From Nomia melanderi (Eukaryota > Arthropoda > Insecta > Hymenoptera > Halictidae): a stretch of 64,000 nt of DNA. Below the pieces are notes generated by a model that saw only the letters and a list, made by a program, of their open reading frames with translations, was not told where the DNA came from and did no database searches. A program made the position numbers and the translations under genes. Shown in pieces: positions 26,209 to 36,998 of the stretch. Each line of letters begins with the position of its first letter. Position 1 is the first letter of the stretch. The stretch covers positions 17,191,501 to 17,255,500 of the forward strand of contig NC_135006.1 in the NCBI RefSeq assembly GCF_051020985.1. Reading direction: 5' to 3'.

Positions 26209-27178
26209 TTTGCGTGTTACACTCTTGCGAGGCGGCGGAGCTCGTGCCACAGGTGTTTCCGGCGATGTCGGTGCTTCAAGTCCGCGCGGCTCGCGTCTGA
26301 CATTCGCACGTGTACCGCGGTACTAGATCTCTCATCTCACTCCGCGGCAGGGTTCGGTCTTTCGGAGACCAGAGCGTTCGAGTGATGCGTTGACTGGTTC
26401 GGTATCGCGTGGTTACTCTCAACCTTGCGCGCTTCTGTTCAATCCGGTCGATGAATACTTGAATCCCGCGGAAATAATTGTCCGATCAAGGGCGCCTGGT
26501 ACAGACTGTCGCTTCACCGGAAAAAAAGCAAACAGACGCCGGAGATTTGCTTAATCGTCGATGTTAACGGCAACTTTCGATCGCGCTCAAAGAACGATTT
26601 ATCTTGTTACGCGAGGAGAAAATAACTGGCGTCGAAAAGTGAACTAATCGGTGGCGTTGCGACACATTTCAAACCCGAGTGGCGATACGGACGACAAGTC
26701 GTGTCGATACGTTCGCAAGTAAATGAGCGACTGTCAGAGAATCAGCTGGCAACGATGAGCGATACCTCCCAGCGGCCTGCCGTCAACTTTTAGGCGACCG
26801 CTAACAATAACGGTGTGCCTTGTACCTTTTTACGTAGGTTGCTTCCTTACCTTGGAATTCAATCGGTTTGAGTAACATATATTAATGTATGGATGCGGTG
26901 TGCAGTGGACGACAGTCGCGTTTAAATAAAATTGACGCATTCGACTTGAACTTGGGACTGAGGAGTAAAGACATGCTTTTATTAAAATGAAGTCAACCTT
27001 CCGTTCCGTGAATTTGTCAAACATCAGAACTATTTAAAGACCGCTGGCTCTAAAGAGAAAAAGTGTTACTCATGCCTTTCACGGGAAGTGAATACGTATC
27101 GGGCAAACTTATGGTACAAGCATGTCCGACACGTGTTCGTGAATGAGCACAACGTATTATACCCATGAGTATCACAGT

Positions 27179-27184
27179 TTTATT
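27179..27184 (-). terminator. Polyadenylation signal candidate of Tim21
   Basis: AATAAA on the minus strand about 100 bases past the stop codon. Confidence 0.6.
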
Positions 27185-27281
27185 CATAAAAGAATATCGA
27201 TATTAAATGATGCAAACTGATTACTTAGCATCATACGTGTACACGATGTATTAAACATACTACACCGGTGAATTAAGGACC

Positions 27282-28151
27282 TTAGATTGTATCGAACTCT
27301 GTGTTGGTAGTGGGAATCGTAGACTTGTCCCTGTTGTCTTCTATTTTTATAAGAGTTTGAAATATATCATCTATTAATACGTATAAGTATCTGTACTCGT
27401 AATAGCCAGATTCGTTCTGCAATTAATTTCAATGTAAAAGACAAGTTTATAAGCAACATACATGTAATATTCATGGTTACTTACTTCTTGCACTTCTAAG
27501 GACACTGTACCGCGTCTTCGTATACCTTGGACATAGAATTGCATTCTCATGTGTTTCACTCCATCTTTCGTGAAGGTTATATGACTGTAAAAGTTACCCA
27601 TTTAAGCTACGCGCAATTAGAATATCATGGAAATCTTACCTCAAATGAGAACGGCGTCCACGTCGGGACTCTTCACCATAGGCTTTTATAGGTTCTCCAA
27701 GAGCATCCCTCACTTTACTATTTTTTTTACAATCTTCTAATGCTTTACTATAAACATTATTTGCACTTTTACTGGAAAATAGTTCACTAAATATTGCATA
27801 AAACATTACACCTGTAATTCCTAGACCCCCAAGTATTACAGTTAAATATGCAAAAGATTTTGTGTTCTCTTTAACTGAAAAAGAATTAACATTTAAACAG
27901 ATACAAATTTTTTAATAATTCGTACAATGAATGAACATATGAAATTTACCTACTTCCGCAAGTCCAACTTGTACTCTATTCTCTTGTTCGGTGACATTAG
28001 CTTTTGTTAATTCCTTTTTTGTGCAAAATGATACACTTTGTGGAACATTGCATATTGGGTCATAATGAGAAAAGATACGTACTCTTGATAGACCAGAAAT
28101 AGGTATTAATCTTCTACATGAAATATAATTTATCACTCTTATAGAAGCCAT
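27282..28151 (-). CDS. Tim21: Mitochondrial import inner membrane translocase subunit Tim21
   Basis: Tim21 tethers the TOM complex to TIM23 and feeds precursors to respiratory-chain assembly. Four minus-strand exons (28151-27950, 27874-27640, 27584-27485, 27416-27282) join in frame to 223 residues. The first exon gives a basic, hydroxyl-rich presequence (MASIRVINYISCRRLIPISG). A single membrane segment follows (FAYLTVILGGLGITGVMFYA), then the conserved intermembrane-space domain with KVRDALGEPIKAYGEESRRG, RMQFYVQGIRRRGTVSLEVQ, YYEYRYLYV and the IEDNR end that is typical of the family. All introns are GT-AG and short except the 131-base second group; none shows damage. The gene lies head-to-head with ENY2, 555 bp apart, so the two may share a promoter. 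I am confident of family and exon limits. Confidence 0.95.
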
Positions 28152-28706
28152 TTCCTAGAATGTTGTTAAAATTCTGCATACCTTCTGTCAATGTTCTTTA
28201 TAAGATAAACTTAAAGTAACAAGCTAATATATTATTAATTACTCTGAAAACTATTTTTGATTTATACTTCACACCAAAATGTAGTTACAATCATACTTTT
28301 AATGTCATCAAGTTCATCGTACTATGAATAACACTAATAAGATCCTAACCTATATGTAATTTATCGTACACCAACGTTAACTTTCATACAAATGGTATCA
28401 ACTTACAATTGAGAACTACTTCGCTCGAAGAATGTTATAGTGTTTACAGGTAAAAAGTGGTAATAAAGTTTCAGAGAAGATTAATTAAAATGTTGTTACT
28501 GTAATCCTTGATCATGTTTGGTTAGTTTATGATTTGCATATGATGCACGTTGAGATTAGGTTATGATACTATAAGACAAAACACAACATAACCTATCAAA
28601 TTTATAAACAGTGTTATTTTAACTGAAGCAATTGCTTCCAACGTATCCGCAAAGAGAAACTTGAATTTTCTGATTAAAGATTAAGTAAATAAAATTAAAC
28701 TTCCTA
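28152..28706. promoter_or_regulatory. Shared spacer between divergent Tim21 and ENY2 starts
   Basis: A 555-bp AT-rich spacer separates the two start codons, which point away from each other. No TATA box at a convincing place and no CpG island; it must contain both transcription starts and 5' leaders. A bidirectional promoter is inferred from spacing only. Confidence 0.5.
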
Positions 28707-29186
28707 ATGAAGACTGCACCACATCAAAGATTGGTAATGGTAGGCGATCGTGATGGGTAAGCATAGTAATTAGTAAATTTCAGTATTTCGTTATGATTTT
28801 AATTTTTCAGATATTACTTTGATAAACTGTAACTTAGCATCTCTAGGACATTACCTTTTTAACGTTACATTAAGTTTTAAAAATCATACAATAAAATAAT
28901 CTGCTGCATAAAAATTGTAACTTCCTATATTATTATTATTATTATTATTTGTTTTAGGCTGAAAGAATTATTACGACGCCGACTGGTTGAATGCGGCTGG
29001 AGAGATCAAGTAAAATTAATTTGCAAGGAATTAATAAAAGAACACGGTCATGATATTACTTATGATAAGCTACTTTCCGTTGTTACTACCAGAGCAAGAA
29101 CACTTGTTCCGGATTCTGTAAAAAAGGAACTTTTACAGAAAATAAAAAATCAACTTATTGCTCAAGAAGAAAAATTAAAAATGTAA
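28707..29186 (+). CDS. e(y)2: ENY2 / enhancer of yellow 2, SAGA and TREX-2 subunit
   Basis: ENY2 is a small helical protein of the SAGA deubiquitinase module and of the TREX-2 mRNA export complex. Two exons, 28707-28756 and 28958-29186, joined across a GT-AG intron in phase 2, give 92 residues, the usual length. The sequence contains VGDRDGLKELLRRRLVECGW, then WRDQVKLICKELIKEHG and the signature ARTLVPDSVKKELLQKIKNQ near the C terminus; GDR..(I/L)K(D/E)LL and LVPD.VKKELL are the strongest family marks. The start at 28707 is the first ATG in frame and gives an N terminus close in length to the fly protein. An AATAAA follows 156 bases after the stop. Confidence 0.96.
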
Positions 29187-29341
29187 TGAACTGAGGTGTT
29201 ATTTATAAGTTTTTACATTTGAAGAAAAACATCTATGACCGACAATTGTATTTGAATCCAGTATACCATTTCCATATACATTGTACAATGATGTGTGATA
29301 TTATATATAATGTTAATTCATAATTCTATGGTAAAATTATA

Positions 29342-29347
29342 AATAAA
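29342..29347 (+). terminator. Polyadenylation signal candidate of ENY2
   Basis: AATAAA 156 bases after the ENY2 stop codon in an AT-rich tail. Confidence 0.6.
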
Positions 29348-29714
29348 TTATATGTACTATATACATTCGCAGAAATGTTATTTAATTAATCATGGATATA
29401 CTTTCTATTGAAATGTAATATAGATGAATGAATGACCTTGAGATATTTAATATTTTTAGTTGTATGGAACGGGAAGGATAATTGAAAATGAACAAAATAA
29501 TTATTAATATTAAAACCGAAAATATTAACGTTAAAAAGTTATCTAAGTTTTAGATTCGTGATTTACCGTCAGATGGAGACACAACTTCAACCGAGTATAG
29601 TTCAATAACAGCATTTTCTACTCCAAGTGTGAAGAGCCGCATAGTGAAACTTTGTATCAATATTTAACTTGTAATCTTACAAGAATTACCTTATTACTTT
29701 GTAATCTGTAAAAA

Positions 29715-30911
29715 ATGTTGATTAAAGTCAAGGTAAGAGCATCTACCGGCGAAACTAGAGCTATGACTGTTATAGTTACACTCGAATGTACATTCTAACC
29801 TTGTTTCAGACTCTCACAGGAAAAGAGGCAAGTAATTGGAAAATGTTGATATTATAAGCGTTCCATTGATTACCCATTATGTGTGTGTCATTATGTTTTG
29901 TCAATGTATACCACAAAAACTAGTAACAAAATCTTCCTCTCCAATGAGATTACATTGTCATCGAAGACTTTGTGCTCAACATATTATTAACAACTTATAT
30001 ATTTGAGTTCATTCACTATGCTACAGTTATCTTCTTACATACATTACGTATTATTATATCATTATGTTATATAAATAGTTTATTAAAAGATAAAAAAAAA
30101 CCTACAAGTCTCATAGTTATCACGAATGTTGTTCTCATAGATTGAAATAGATATAGAACCTACAGATAAAGTAGAAAGGATCAAGGAAAGGGTGGAAGAG
30201 AAGGAAGGTATACCACCGCAACAGCAACGATTAATATTCTCTGGAAAGCAAATGTAGGTATATTTGCAAGTAGAAATATTTATACAGTTGTACAAGAGAA
30301 TTTATTCTCTATAGAGAGAATTAGTATTTAATGCTTTATTTGAAATCTTGAGTAATATGAAATTCCTTAAAGCAAGGCGTTACACATAGTCCTACATTAC
30401 AATAAGCGCAATAATATCGAGATTCCTTTCGCAGTCCTTTAGTCGCGCAAACCTTACATCTTCTCGTAGCATTCATCTTCTTTGGAGTCGATGGAACGTA
30501 CTCTGGAAAGTGACTTTCCGTAGTCCTTACTGAATCTGACTCGCATAGTTGTTTCGGTCTCCTCGTTCCTGTTCCATCAATCACGATGTTTCAACGTTAT
30601 TTATTCCAGTTTATTTTAATCAAATGCATCTTATAATTACAACGAACTTATAATTGCATTAATCGTGCCACATACTTGTGTTTTTCATATTTTGTTTTTG
30701 TTTTTGTTTTTTCTTTTTCTTTTCATTTGGGGGGGAGCAATCTTTTGATTTGAAACGTGTCTTTAGATCTAAGAAAACATTTCAGAAGGGATAAAGTGAG
30801 TAACAGGATGTTCTGTTGTTTTCTAGGAGCGATGAGAAAACGGCGCAAGATTATAAAGTTCAAGGTGGATCGGTATTGCATTTGGTACTCGCATTAAGGG
30901 GAGGCTTATAA
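29715..30911 (+). CDS. Nedd8: NEDD8 ubiquitin-like modifier
   Basis: NEDD8 is attached to cullins and activates cullin-RING ubiquitin ligases. Exons 29715-29732, 29810-29827, 30141-30253 and 30827-30911 join to 77 residues. The protein reads MLIKVK, TLTGKE, then IEIDIEPTDKVERIKERVEE, EGIPPQQQRLIFSGKQM and ends GGSVLHLVLALRGGL, so one leucine must be cut off to expose the conjugating GlyGly. Ala72 instead of the Arg72 of ubiquitin (LALRGG) separates it from ubiquitin. The second exon is only 18 bases and its donor is GAG|GCAAGT, a GC-AG intron; a GT choice would break the frame. The last intron contains, on the opposite strand, a terminal exon of the neighbouring BTB gene. Identity is essentially certain. 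Confidence 0.98.
30301..30306 (-). terminator. Polyadenylation signal of terminal exon G, inside a NEDD8 intron
   Basis: AATAAA on the minus strand 30 bases after the stop of the exon at 30,336. Confidence 0.6.
30336..30568 (-). CDS. BTB gene alternative terminal exon G: piggyBac-type zinc ribbon
   Basis: From an ACAG acceptor the exon encodes 76 residues and a stop. The first two bases complete the codon left open by the shared exon at 58,499, the same phase as the six other terminal exons. The core has RRCKVCATKGLRKESRYYC, AYCNVGLCVTPCFKEFH: CxxC, CxxC, LC, PCF and a final H, preceded by HFPEYVPSTPKK. This is the layout of the C-terminal zinc ribbon of piggyBac-type transposases, without any of the DDE catalytic domain. 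The acceptor has a weak pyrimidine tract. The exon lies inside the third NEDD8 intron on the opposite strand and has its own AATAAA 30 bases after the stop. Alternatively it is a relic transposon end that is open by chance; phase and signal favour a used exon. Confidence 0.75.
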
Positions 30912-31085
30912 TAAACGACATTCCTCAGTTTGAAACGTGGATGTGAACATTAAGAAAAATGTACAAGATCAGCCACGAAAATATTCAGATATTTTCCAAC
31001 GTTACATGCACCCTGGTGCTTTGCAAGGACTCACGATCATCTTTGTTTCTCAATGTGATTGACGAACGGTTACATCTAGAATTGA

Positions 31086-31091
31086 AATAAA
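31086..31091 (+). terminator. Polyadenylation signal candidate of NEDD8
   Basis: AATAAA about 175 bases after the stop; an earlier AATAAA overlaps the stop at 30,910-30,915. A minus-strand ATTAAA near 31,094 could serve terminal exon F, so the two transcripts may overlap tail to tail. Confidence 0.5.
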
Positions 31092-31308
31092 TATTTAATA
31101 AAATAATTCATCCATAGAGCCCCTAAGTGTCTCAGTTCCGATGAAACGGTAAATCGGCGGAATCGTTCGCGCTCTACCAGTTTCCTATCGACGCCGTGTC
31201 AAATCTTGGAAGCGTTTTGGTACAGAAGCGAGACCCGATCCGAATCGAAAACAATTCGCCGCGACCGAATGGAAGATCATTAACGTAATTATACAGGTGT
31301 TATCATTC

Positions 31309-31526
31309 TCAGTTCCTATGATATTTGCTGTTATGAGTGGCCAAGCTCCACTTTGTTTTGAAAAATCGCTGGCAGACATTGCAGTACGCGGTGGAAGTTC
31401 GCGATTCCTCGTGTTTCGATGTAATGTGCCGTAGAAGGGCGTGCTGCGTTGTAAACGTAATACCGCATTTATCGCAGAATGATCCTGGCGAATGCAAACT
31501 CCATGCCGGCGTCCTTGCGTGCGACT
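31309..31526 (-). CDS. BTB gene alternative terminal exon F: two C2H2 zinc fingers
   Basis: A TTTGTAG acceptor opens 71 residues in the common phase (two bases first). Finger one is CDKC, twelve residues, H, four residues, H (CGITFTTQHALLRHITSKH); finger two is CNVCQRFFKTKWSLATHNSKYH with a nine-residue linker. The longer linker and HxxxxH spacing of finger one differ from exons B-E and resemble the finger pairs of Broad and tramtrack. The protein ends four residues after the last histidine side chain. No binding site can be inferred. Confidence 0.9.
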
Positions 31527-34500
31527 CTACAAATTTTATTTCTTCTTATAACTAACACTATATAACGATCAAACACATTGTCGCGTTAAATGAACGAGAA
31601 ACAAAAAAAGAGGAAAAAACGAAGGAAAAAAATCAAAAACAGATAGCCGCGAATCGGGACACCGTTGTCACGTTCTTCGGTGATCATTCTATGATCGTTC
31701 CCATTAACGATCGTTCACGATCGATTAGCCATTAGTGCGTCAACTACCATTCATCTTCTATTAATGCAAGATTGTACTTGAACGAGGAAGGAAAACATTA
31801 AAGTATTGAAAGTAAACGATGTTAGTGTATCTAATCCTCTAAACGCAGAACGAAAAAACGAGCCAATACACTTTCTGTCGGTCGACCAACGAGAGAGCCA
31901 CGACTTCGACGCTCGTCGGATGGAATTGATTAATTGCCGGTACGAAGTAACGAGGACTTTAACGAGCTGGAATTCTTGGACGCTTTCGATCCAGCTTCCT
32001 AGCATCGATCAAGGACCCCTTCGATCGTTCCTTAATCGTTGCGGAACAGTTTCCAAGAATCTCAGCGCTGGTTCCGATAAAAGACTAATTTCCTTGAAGA
32101 CACATTCACGCGACGCGTAAGCGGAACACCCGTTAGACACCACCAAAAATCACGTTCAAGCACCCGTTCGCCGCACACACGCATACAGAACAGAATCTTT
32201 TTTTTCTCGTTTTTTTTCTTTACCCGTTTCTCATTCCTCTACGTTTCCGTGAAAAACATCAAGACTGAAGCATCCATTGTAAATCGATTTATTTACATTG
32301 CTGTAATAACATTTCAAAGCATAGTTTTATACCGCTGTCCGTTTGTTTTTGTTTTATTTTCTTTTTTCTTTTTTTTTGTTCTTTAATTCACTTACAAGCT
32401 CACAATGAAATATACGTACACGTAAACAGGATTTCTGAGAACGAAACGAAAAGTTTGCGACTATCGACAGCGTGTTCAACGATTGATAAATATCTACAGT
32501 TGATTTACGTTATCTTGCGCTCGTTTAGACGTGCGGTGCGTTTCTTTTTCCTCGTATACGCGCGTTGGCGCTCGTGAAATGAAAATATCATGTATGTATA
32601 TATTATATATTATTTACCCGTGTCGTGCTTCTTCCGCGAAACTTCGCCGGAGACAATCTGTTTGTTGCAAACTAATCGTTTCTCGTAAATGCACTGAATC
32701 TCTTGGACACGATAGATGAAGTGTCGGTTCGATTGGTACGACGACGCGTTGCCTTTATCGCGCGGGACATGATACAAACTCGCACCGTCGTTCTACATAC
32801 CTTATCAGCTAAGTCTTAACCGCTAAGAGAAAAACGTCTCGCACCTATCAAGTACATGTTCCGCTTGACATTCGATTCAACGCGATGAATCCGACCGAGT
32901 GATTGCTTGGAAAGTACGTCCGCCCCTTTTTCTTCGTGACACCGATCGTCAAGGTAACAGTGCACAGGGACAAGGGAAGACACGCCCACTGGCGGGGCTC
33001 CGACCGGTAGCTACGGCAACGGTAACGCCCAATTCCAACGCGTCCTTGTTATTGGTCGAGTCGTGCAACAAAGGACGCAAGCGTAACGGAATGCGATGAA
33101 GTGGGACGTGATATTGATGTCGGATTTTTATTTCGGAGGCTTTTCATGTTTATCGAATCTCGGGAACATGGAGGTTTGGCTACTACGTTCGATGAAAGGA
33201 TCGGTAGGCGGAGCATACGGTTGACTCTCCCCGCCCCTGTGCACTTTTAGCTTGGTGGTCGCCAGTACGGAGAAAAACGACGAACCGTACCTCCCTTTGC
33301 TTCCCCCCTCTCTTTCTCTCTTGTTCTCGTGCTCTCTCTTAATCGTACGTTCGCTTGTTCGATCATTCACCCGCTTTCTCAGCTTGTTCTCTCTCCTCGT
33401 CGAAGCTTCGTGCGATTCTTAACAGCGAAACGGCTACACGTTAAACCTACGTAATGCTACGACTATGTGCCTTTAATTTAACGGAAACGCATTGTCTCGT
33501 TAGAAAATGGGGTGAGAAAAGGGGAATCTCCGCGCGATTACGATCCGTCCGTTCGTCCGAACGGCGCGCCTAGGTGCCACGGATCGTGTGCACAATCGTC
33601 CAGCGAGATCGGCGAAAAGAGTTACACATACACACAACGAATCGCGTCGGCCGAAACGAACAAACCCCCTCCGATCCGCGAACGTCGCGCTGATCAGGGG
33701 GAGGGGAGGAGAATAAAAAATCGAACTTTTCCAGAAGCTTTCTCACTGCAGAAGTCCGCGTTTCCGTTCTTCGTTGATCATCAATTACACGTTAATCAAA
33801 CATCACTTATTTATTGCGTATAATATTAGAATAGCGTACACATAGGACTTACAGATACAAGGTATTCGCGAGCAACGTTGATCATCAACGATCGTAACGA
33901 ATCGCTACGAAGCGGGTACGCAAAACGGCCGGCCGATACGCGAAAGTTCGATTTTTCTCGATGGATCGCCGTCGCAAACGACCGTGAAAGAGAGCTCGTG
34001 AACTCCCGAGGGCGAATCTCGTCGATCCGCGGTCCTTTCCGGTTCACGTAAGTAAGTACGAACCGTCCGTTGCACGAGAGTTGGCGTAGGGCCGAGATAG
34101 GGGCAAGAGTGGTCGCGCTCGTTACGTGCTTTGTTTATAGTTCCGATCGTTTATGTGTAATCGTATCGACGAATAGTAAATTGGTAATTGAAAATGAGAC
34201 GAGAGAAGATGAAAGCGAACCAATGACGCGCAAGTTCAGATTACCGGCAACTCTCGTGCAACGGACGGTACAGTTTGGGAGACGACTTGATGTCTAGCGG
34301 AACGGGGGCGGAAGGTGTCCTTCTAGTTCACAGTTTTATAGTTGTCGTCGAATGGTAGTGAATTAGGTATCGAAGATACAAGAGGTTAAGGAACGGAACC
34401 AATGGAAAATTGAGCGAGACGGAATGGAAACTCATCAATCAGCCGAATTCCTGAGTCTAGCCATCAAGTGGTCTCCTAGCACTTGGTGGAATTCGCAAAG

Positions 34501-36564
34501 TAGCAAGATTCGCTGGTCTTTCTCGATATGACGGCACTCGTCGATGACAACGGCTGATCGGGGGAAACGAAACAACGGTCCAATACGAACGGAGAGAAAG
34601 GAACGGCCTCGATCGGAAGGCCTCGGGGAAATACGTTTCCGGTGGAGAGCGACGAACGGCTGCCGAACGGGCCCGAAGCTCCCACCGGAGATCGGTCGAT
34701 CGAAAAATTGTATTCTCGTCGTATGTGTGCATGTATGTATGTATGTATATATATATTATCTGTCGGTGAACAAAAGGCGTGTGTATCATTTTCACGTTCG
34801 ATCCTGTGCACAGAGACAATGTTTACACGAAGCCACCGGCGAAAGGGGTAAAGGAATTGAAAAATCTCGGTTCTATTATAGTCTCTCATACGCGTTCAAC
34901 TGTGGTAAACATCTGGAAAGTTAATATCGTAAACCTGTAAAACTAGTCAAGTGTAAGGCACTGTCTATGCGCTCCCTTGAAGCAGCTAAGATCCATCCCG
35001 ATCGCAAACGAAAAGTGTCGAGGATGCGAACAACGGACGTGTAAACAGAGTCGGTGTAACATTCGAATTCTTGTAACATTGTAAACTTTCTCTATTGATA
35101 TGGACGATGATCTCGCGACTGGCGAGTCTTTAACACGCTATTTTATTTGTCGGCTGAGCTGTCGTGCGCGCCAGCGACGCGGTCTCGCGACTGCTTCGGA
35201 ATAACGGAGAAACGAAGTTCTTCTGTTTCTCGAAAGGACCAGAGAACATTACAACTGTCGCTTCGTTCACGCGGAAAATTAGAATCGTTCACGTGGTATT
35301 GTTTACTTTTTTACTTTTCTGAAACGTTACTATCTTTCCAGTTAACGCGTCGATCACCGGAGCTAAATTGCTCGGCACAGTGAAATTATTTAGTTACATG
35401 TATAACTAAAGAGTAACCAAAGAGCCACGATATCGAATTATTAGAAATTCATTCTAACGTCACCTGCCTTCGTCGCGAAAGTATAAATAATGTTATACGA
35501 AACGCTCGAAATTCTCGTGGCGGTCAGTTAAGCTACACGAAACGAATCTGTGAACCTTAGATCAGCTTCTTTCCAACGTTTCTTCCAAACGTTCTGAATT
35601 AATCAAACGAATCCACGTGAAACTGGTACTCCGCGCGAATACAGTGAGGCGCGTGCATCTCCATTTCTCCGAAACAACCGCGTTCCCCCGCGAATCGCTC
35701 GCGCGCGCTTGGTATAACTCGGCGGTCTCGCGTCGCTGGCAACGATCGCGCTCCGTCGAACCGCCGCGATCGTTCCCGCAAACGCGATCGGTTGAAACTG
35801 TCGTCGGCGCGGGTTCGGATACGACAAGAGCAATTAGACGATTTTCCAACGACAACCTAAAGCGCTGTACAGTAATGACTAGAATCCGTACAAAGTCGAA
35901 AAGCCGCGCCGATGCGATGATCGAGCGCGCGTTCCTTCGTTCGAGACTCCCGACTTCCGTCCGCGACGAACGGGGGCCGCTGGAACGTTCTCGCGAAGCC
36001 GATTTACCCGTGTGACCGTGGTAGAGTCGCAGAATTAGAATAAAATCGGGCGTCGCCTCTCGCAAAACGGTAAACCGGAAAAGGGGGGAACGTGTCGCGG
36101 AGCGTAACGCTAATAAATTAAGTCTCGTGTCGGTGTCTTCGAAGACACACACCGAGGACACCCGTCGAACTAAAGCTAATTTCGTAGCGACGACGCATAA
36201 TTCGAAGAAAGGGCTAACGAAAACGTATGTCGTGGATGGTTTAATACTGTGTCCACCACTCCGCTGCATCGGTGACGCTCGCGGCTCGTCCGACGACGTG
36301 CTCGGTAACGGTGCGGGAAAAGGGGATGATTCGCCGAACGCGAAACGATCTGGCGCAGGTGACGCTCCCGCGCTCGAACGGGGACGAGAAACGGAAAAAG
36401 AAACACCGAGGACAGAAGGGGGAATCGCTGAGTGTCGACGAGCGAGTACCACGAGACTCGGCGCGGAAATGGGGGTGGGGGTGGTGGGGGCGAAATGAAA
36501 ATGTAACAGAAAAAACCAGGGCGGAGGCGAGAAGCAATGTTCCTCGGCGCATCAACATTAAAAT
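31527..36564. other. Spacer between terminal exons F and E
   Basis: No additional finger exon was seen in the minus frames. It should hold the 3' untranslated region of exon E and introns of longer transcripts. Contents include AT-rich and poly-T tracts (32,190-32,390), a GACTCTCCCCGCCCC box near 33,224, an inverted-repeat element at 34,063-34,268, a small TA tract near 34,745 and a CpG-rich part at 35,560-36,500 where a 296-codon open frame exists on the minus strand without recognisable content. Confidence 0.5.
34063..34268. repeat. Inverted-repeat element with 21-bp perfect arms
   Basis: CCGTCCGTTGCACGAGAGTTG at 34,063-34,083 is repeated exactly in reverse complement at 34,248-34,268, enclosing 164 bases. 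The outer ACCGTCCGTTGC also occurs in the arms of the element at 45,896. It could be a MITE, or arms of an RNA structure. Confidence 0.85.
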
Positions 36565-36848
36565 CTACGAGTCCAATTCGTTTTTCGAGCTGCGCTGCTT
36601 CTCGATCGTTTTTTGCAATTGCATGTTATGTTTCAGACGCATGTGACGCCGCAGGTCGGTTCTACGACTGAGAGTGGTGTGACATAGGATGCAGGTTGTC
36701 TGGTTGCGATGCACTTCGAGGTGCTGGGTCAGCGAAGCAAGGTGCTTGTAAACGCTTCCGCAGAGTCTGCACGAAAAACGCCCTGGACCCTGCATCACCA
36801 CTTGACCAGTTGTATCGCCAACATGCTTCCGATTGCGTCCCACCCCCC
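36565..36848 (-). CDS. BTB gene alternative terminal exon E: two C2H2 zinc fingers
   Basis: The acceptor is TTGCAG followed by six G, and the exon enters in the common phase with GG completing a glycine codon. It encodes 93 residues. The fingers are CRLCGSVYKHLASLTQHLEVH and CILCHTTLSRRTDLRRHMRLKH, both with twelve residues between C and H, joined by the five-residue linker RNQTT. A basic, polar tail (KTIEKQRSSKNELDS) follows. Length and spacing of the two fingers match exons B, C and D, so these four look like descendants of one duplicated exon. A hairpin lies 115 bases upstream of the acceptor. Confidence 0.92.
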
Positions 36849-36964
36849 CTGCAACACATTAACAGCCACGTCACCCGCCGGTTCCTCATTTTCCTTCATT
36901 TCTAATCAATTACAGTGAATCAAGTCAGACAATTTGGGGTGGACAGTAACACTTAACACAGACT

Positions 36965-36998
36965 GGACCGCCGTTGCTCCATTCGCAACGAACGGTCC
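36965..36998. repeat. Short imperfect hairpin upstream of terminal exon E
   Basis: GGACCGCCGTTGC and GCAACGAACGGTCC are reverse complements apart from one bulge and one mismatch, around a seven-base loop. The arm ACCGTTCGTTGC is one base away from the ACCGTCCGTTGC found in the inverted repeats at 34,063 and 45,896. Confidence 0.7.

Noticed and set aside
35562..36452. 296-codon open frame on the minus strand
   Set aside because: Arginine- and serine-rich translation without domain, in CpG-rich DNA where all frames are long (a plus-strand frame overlaps). No splice signals in the BTB phase.
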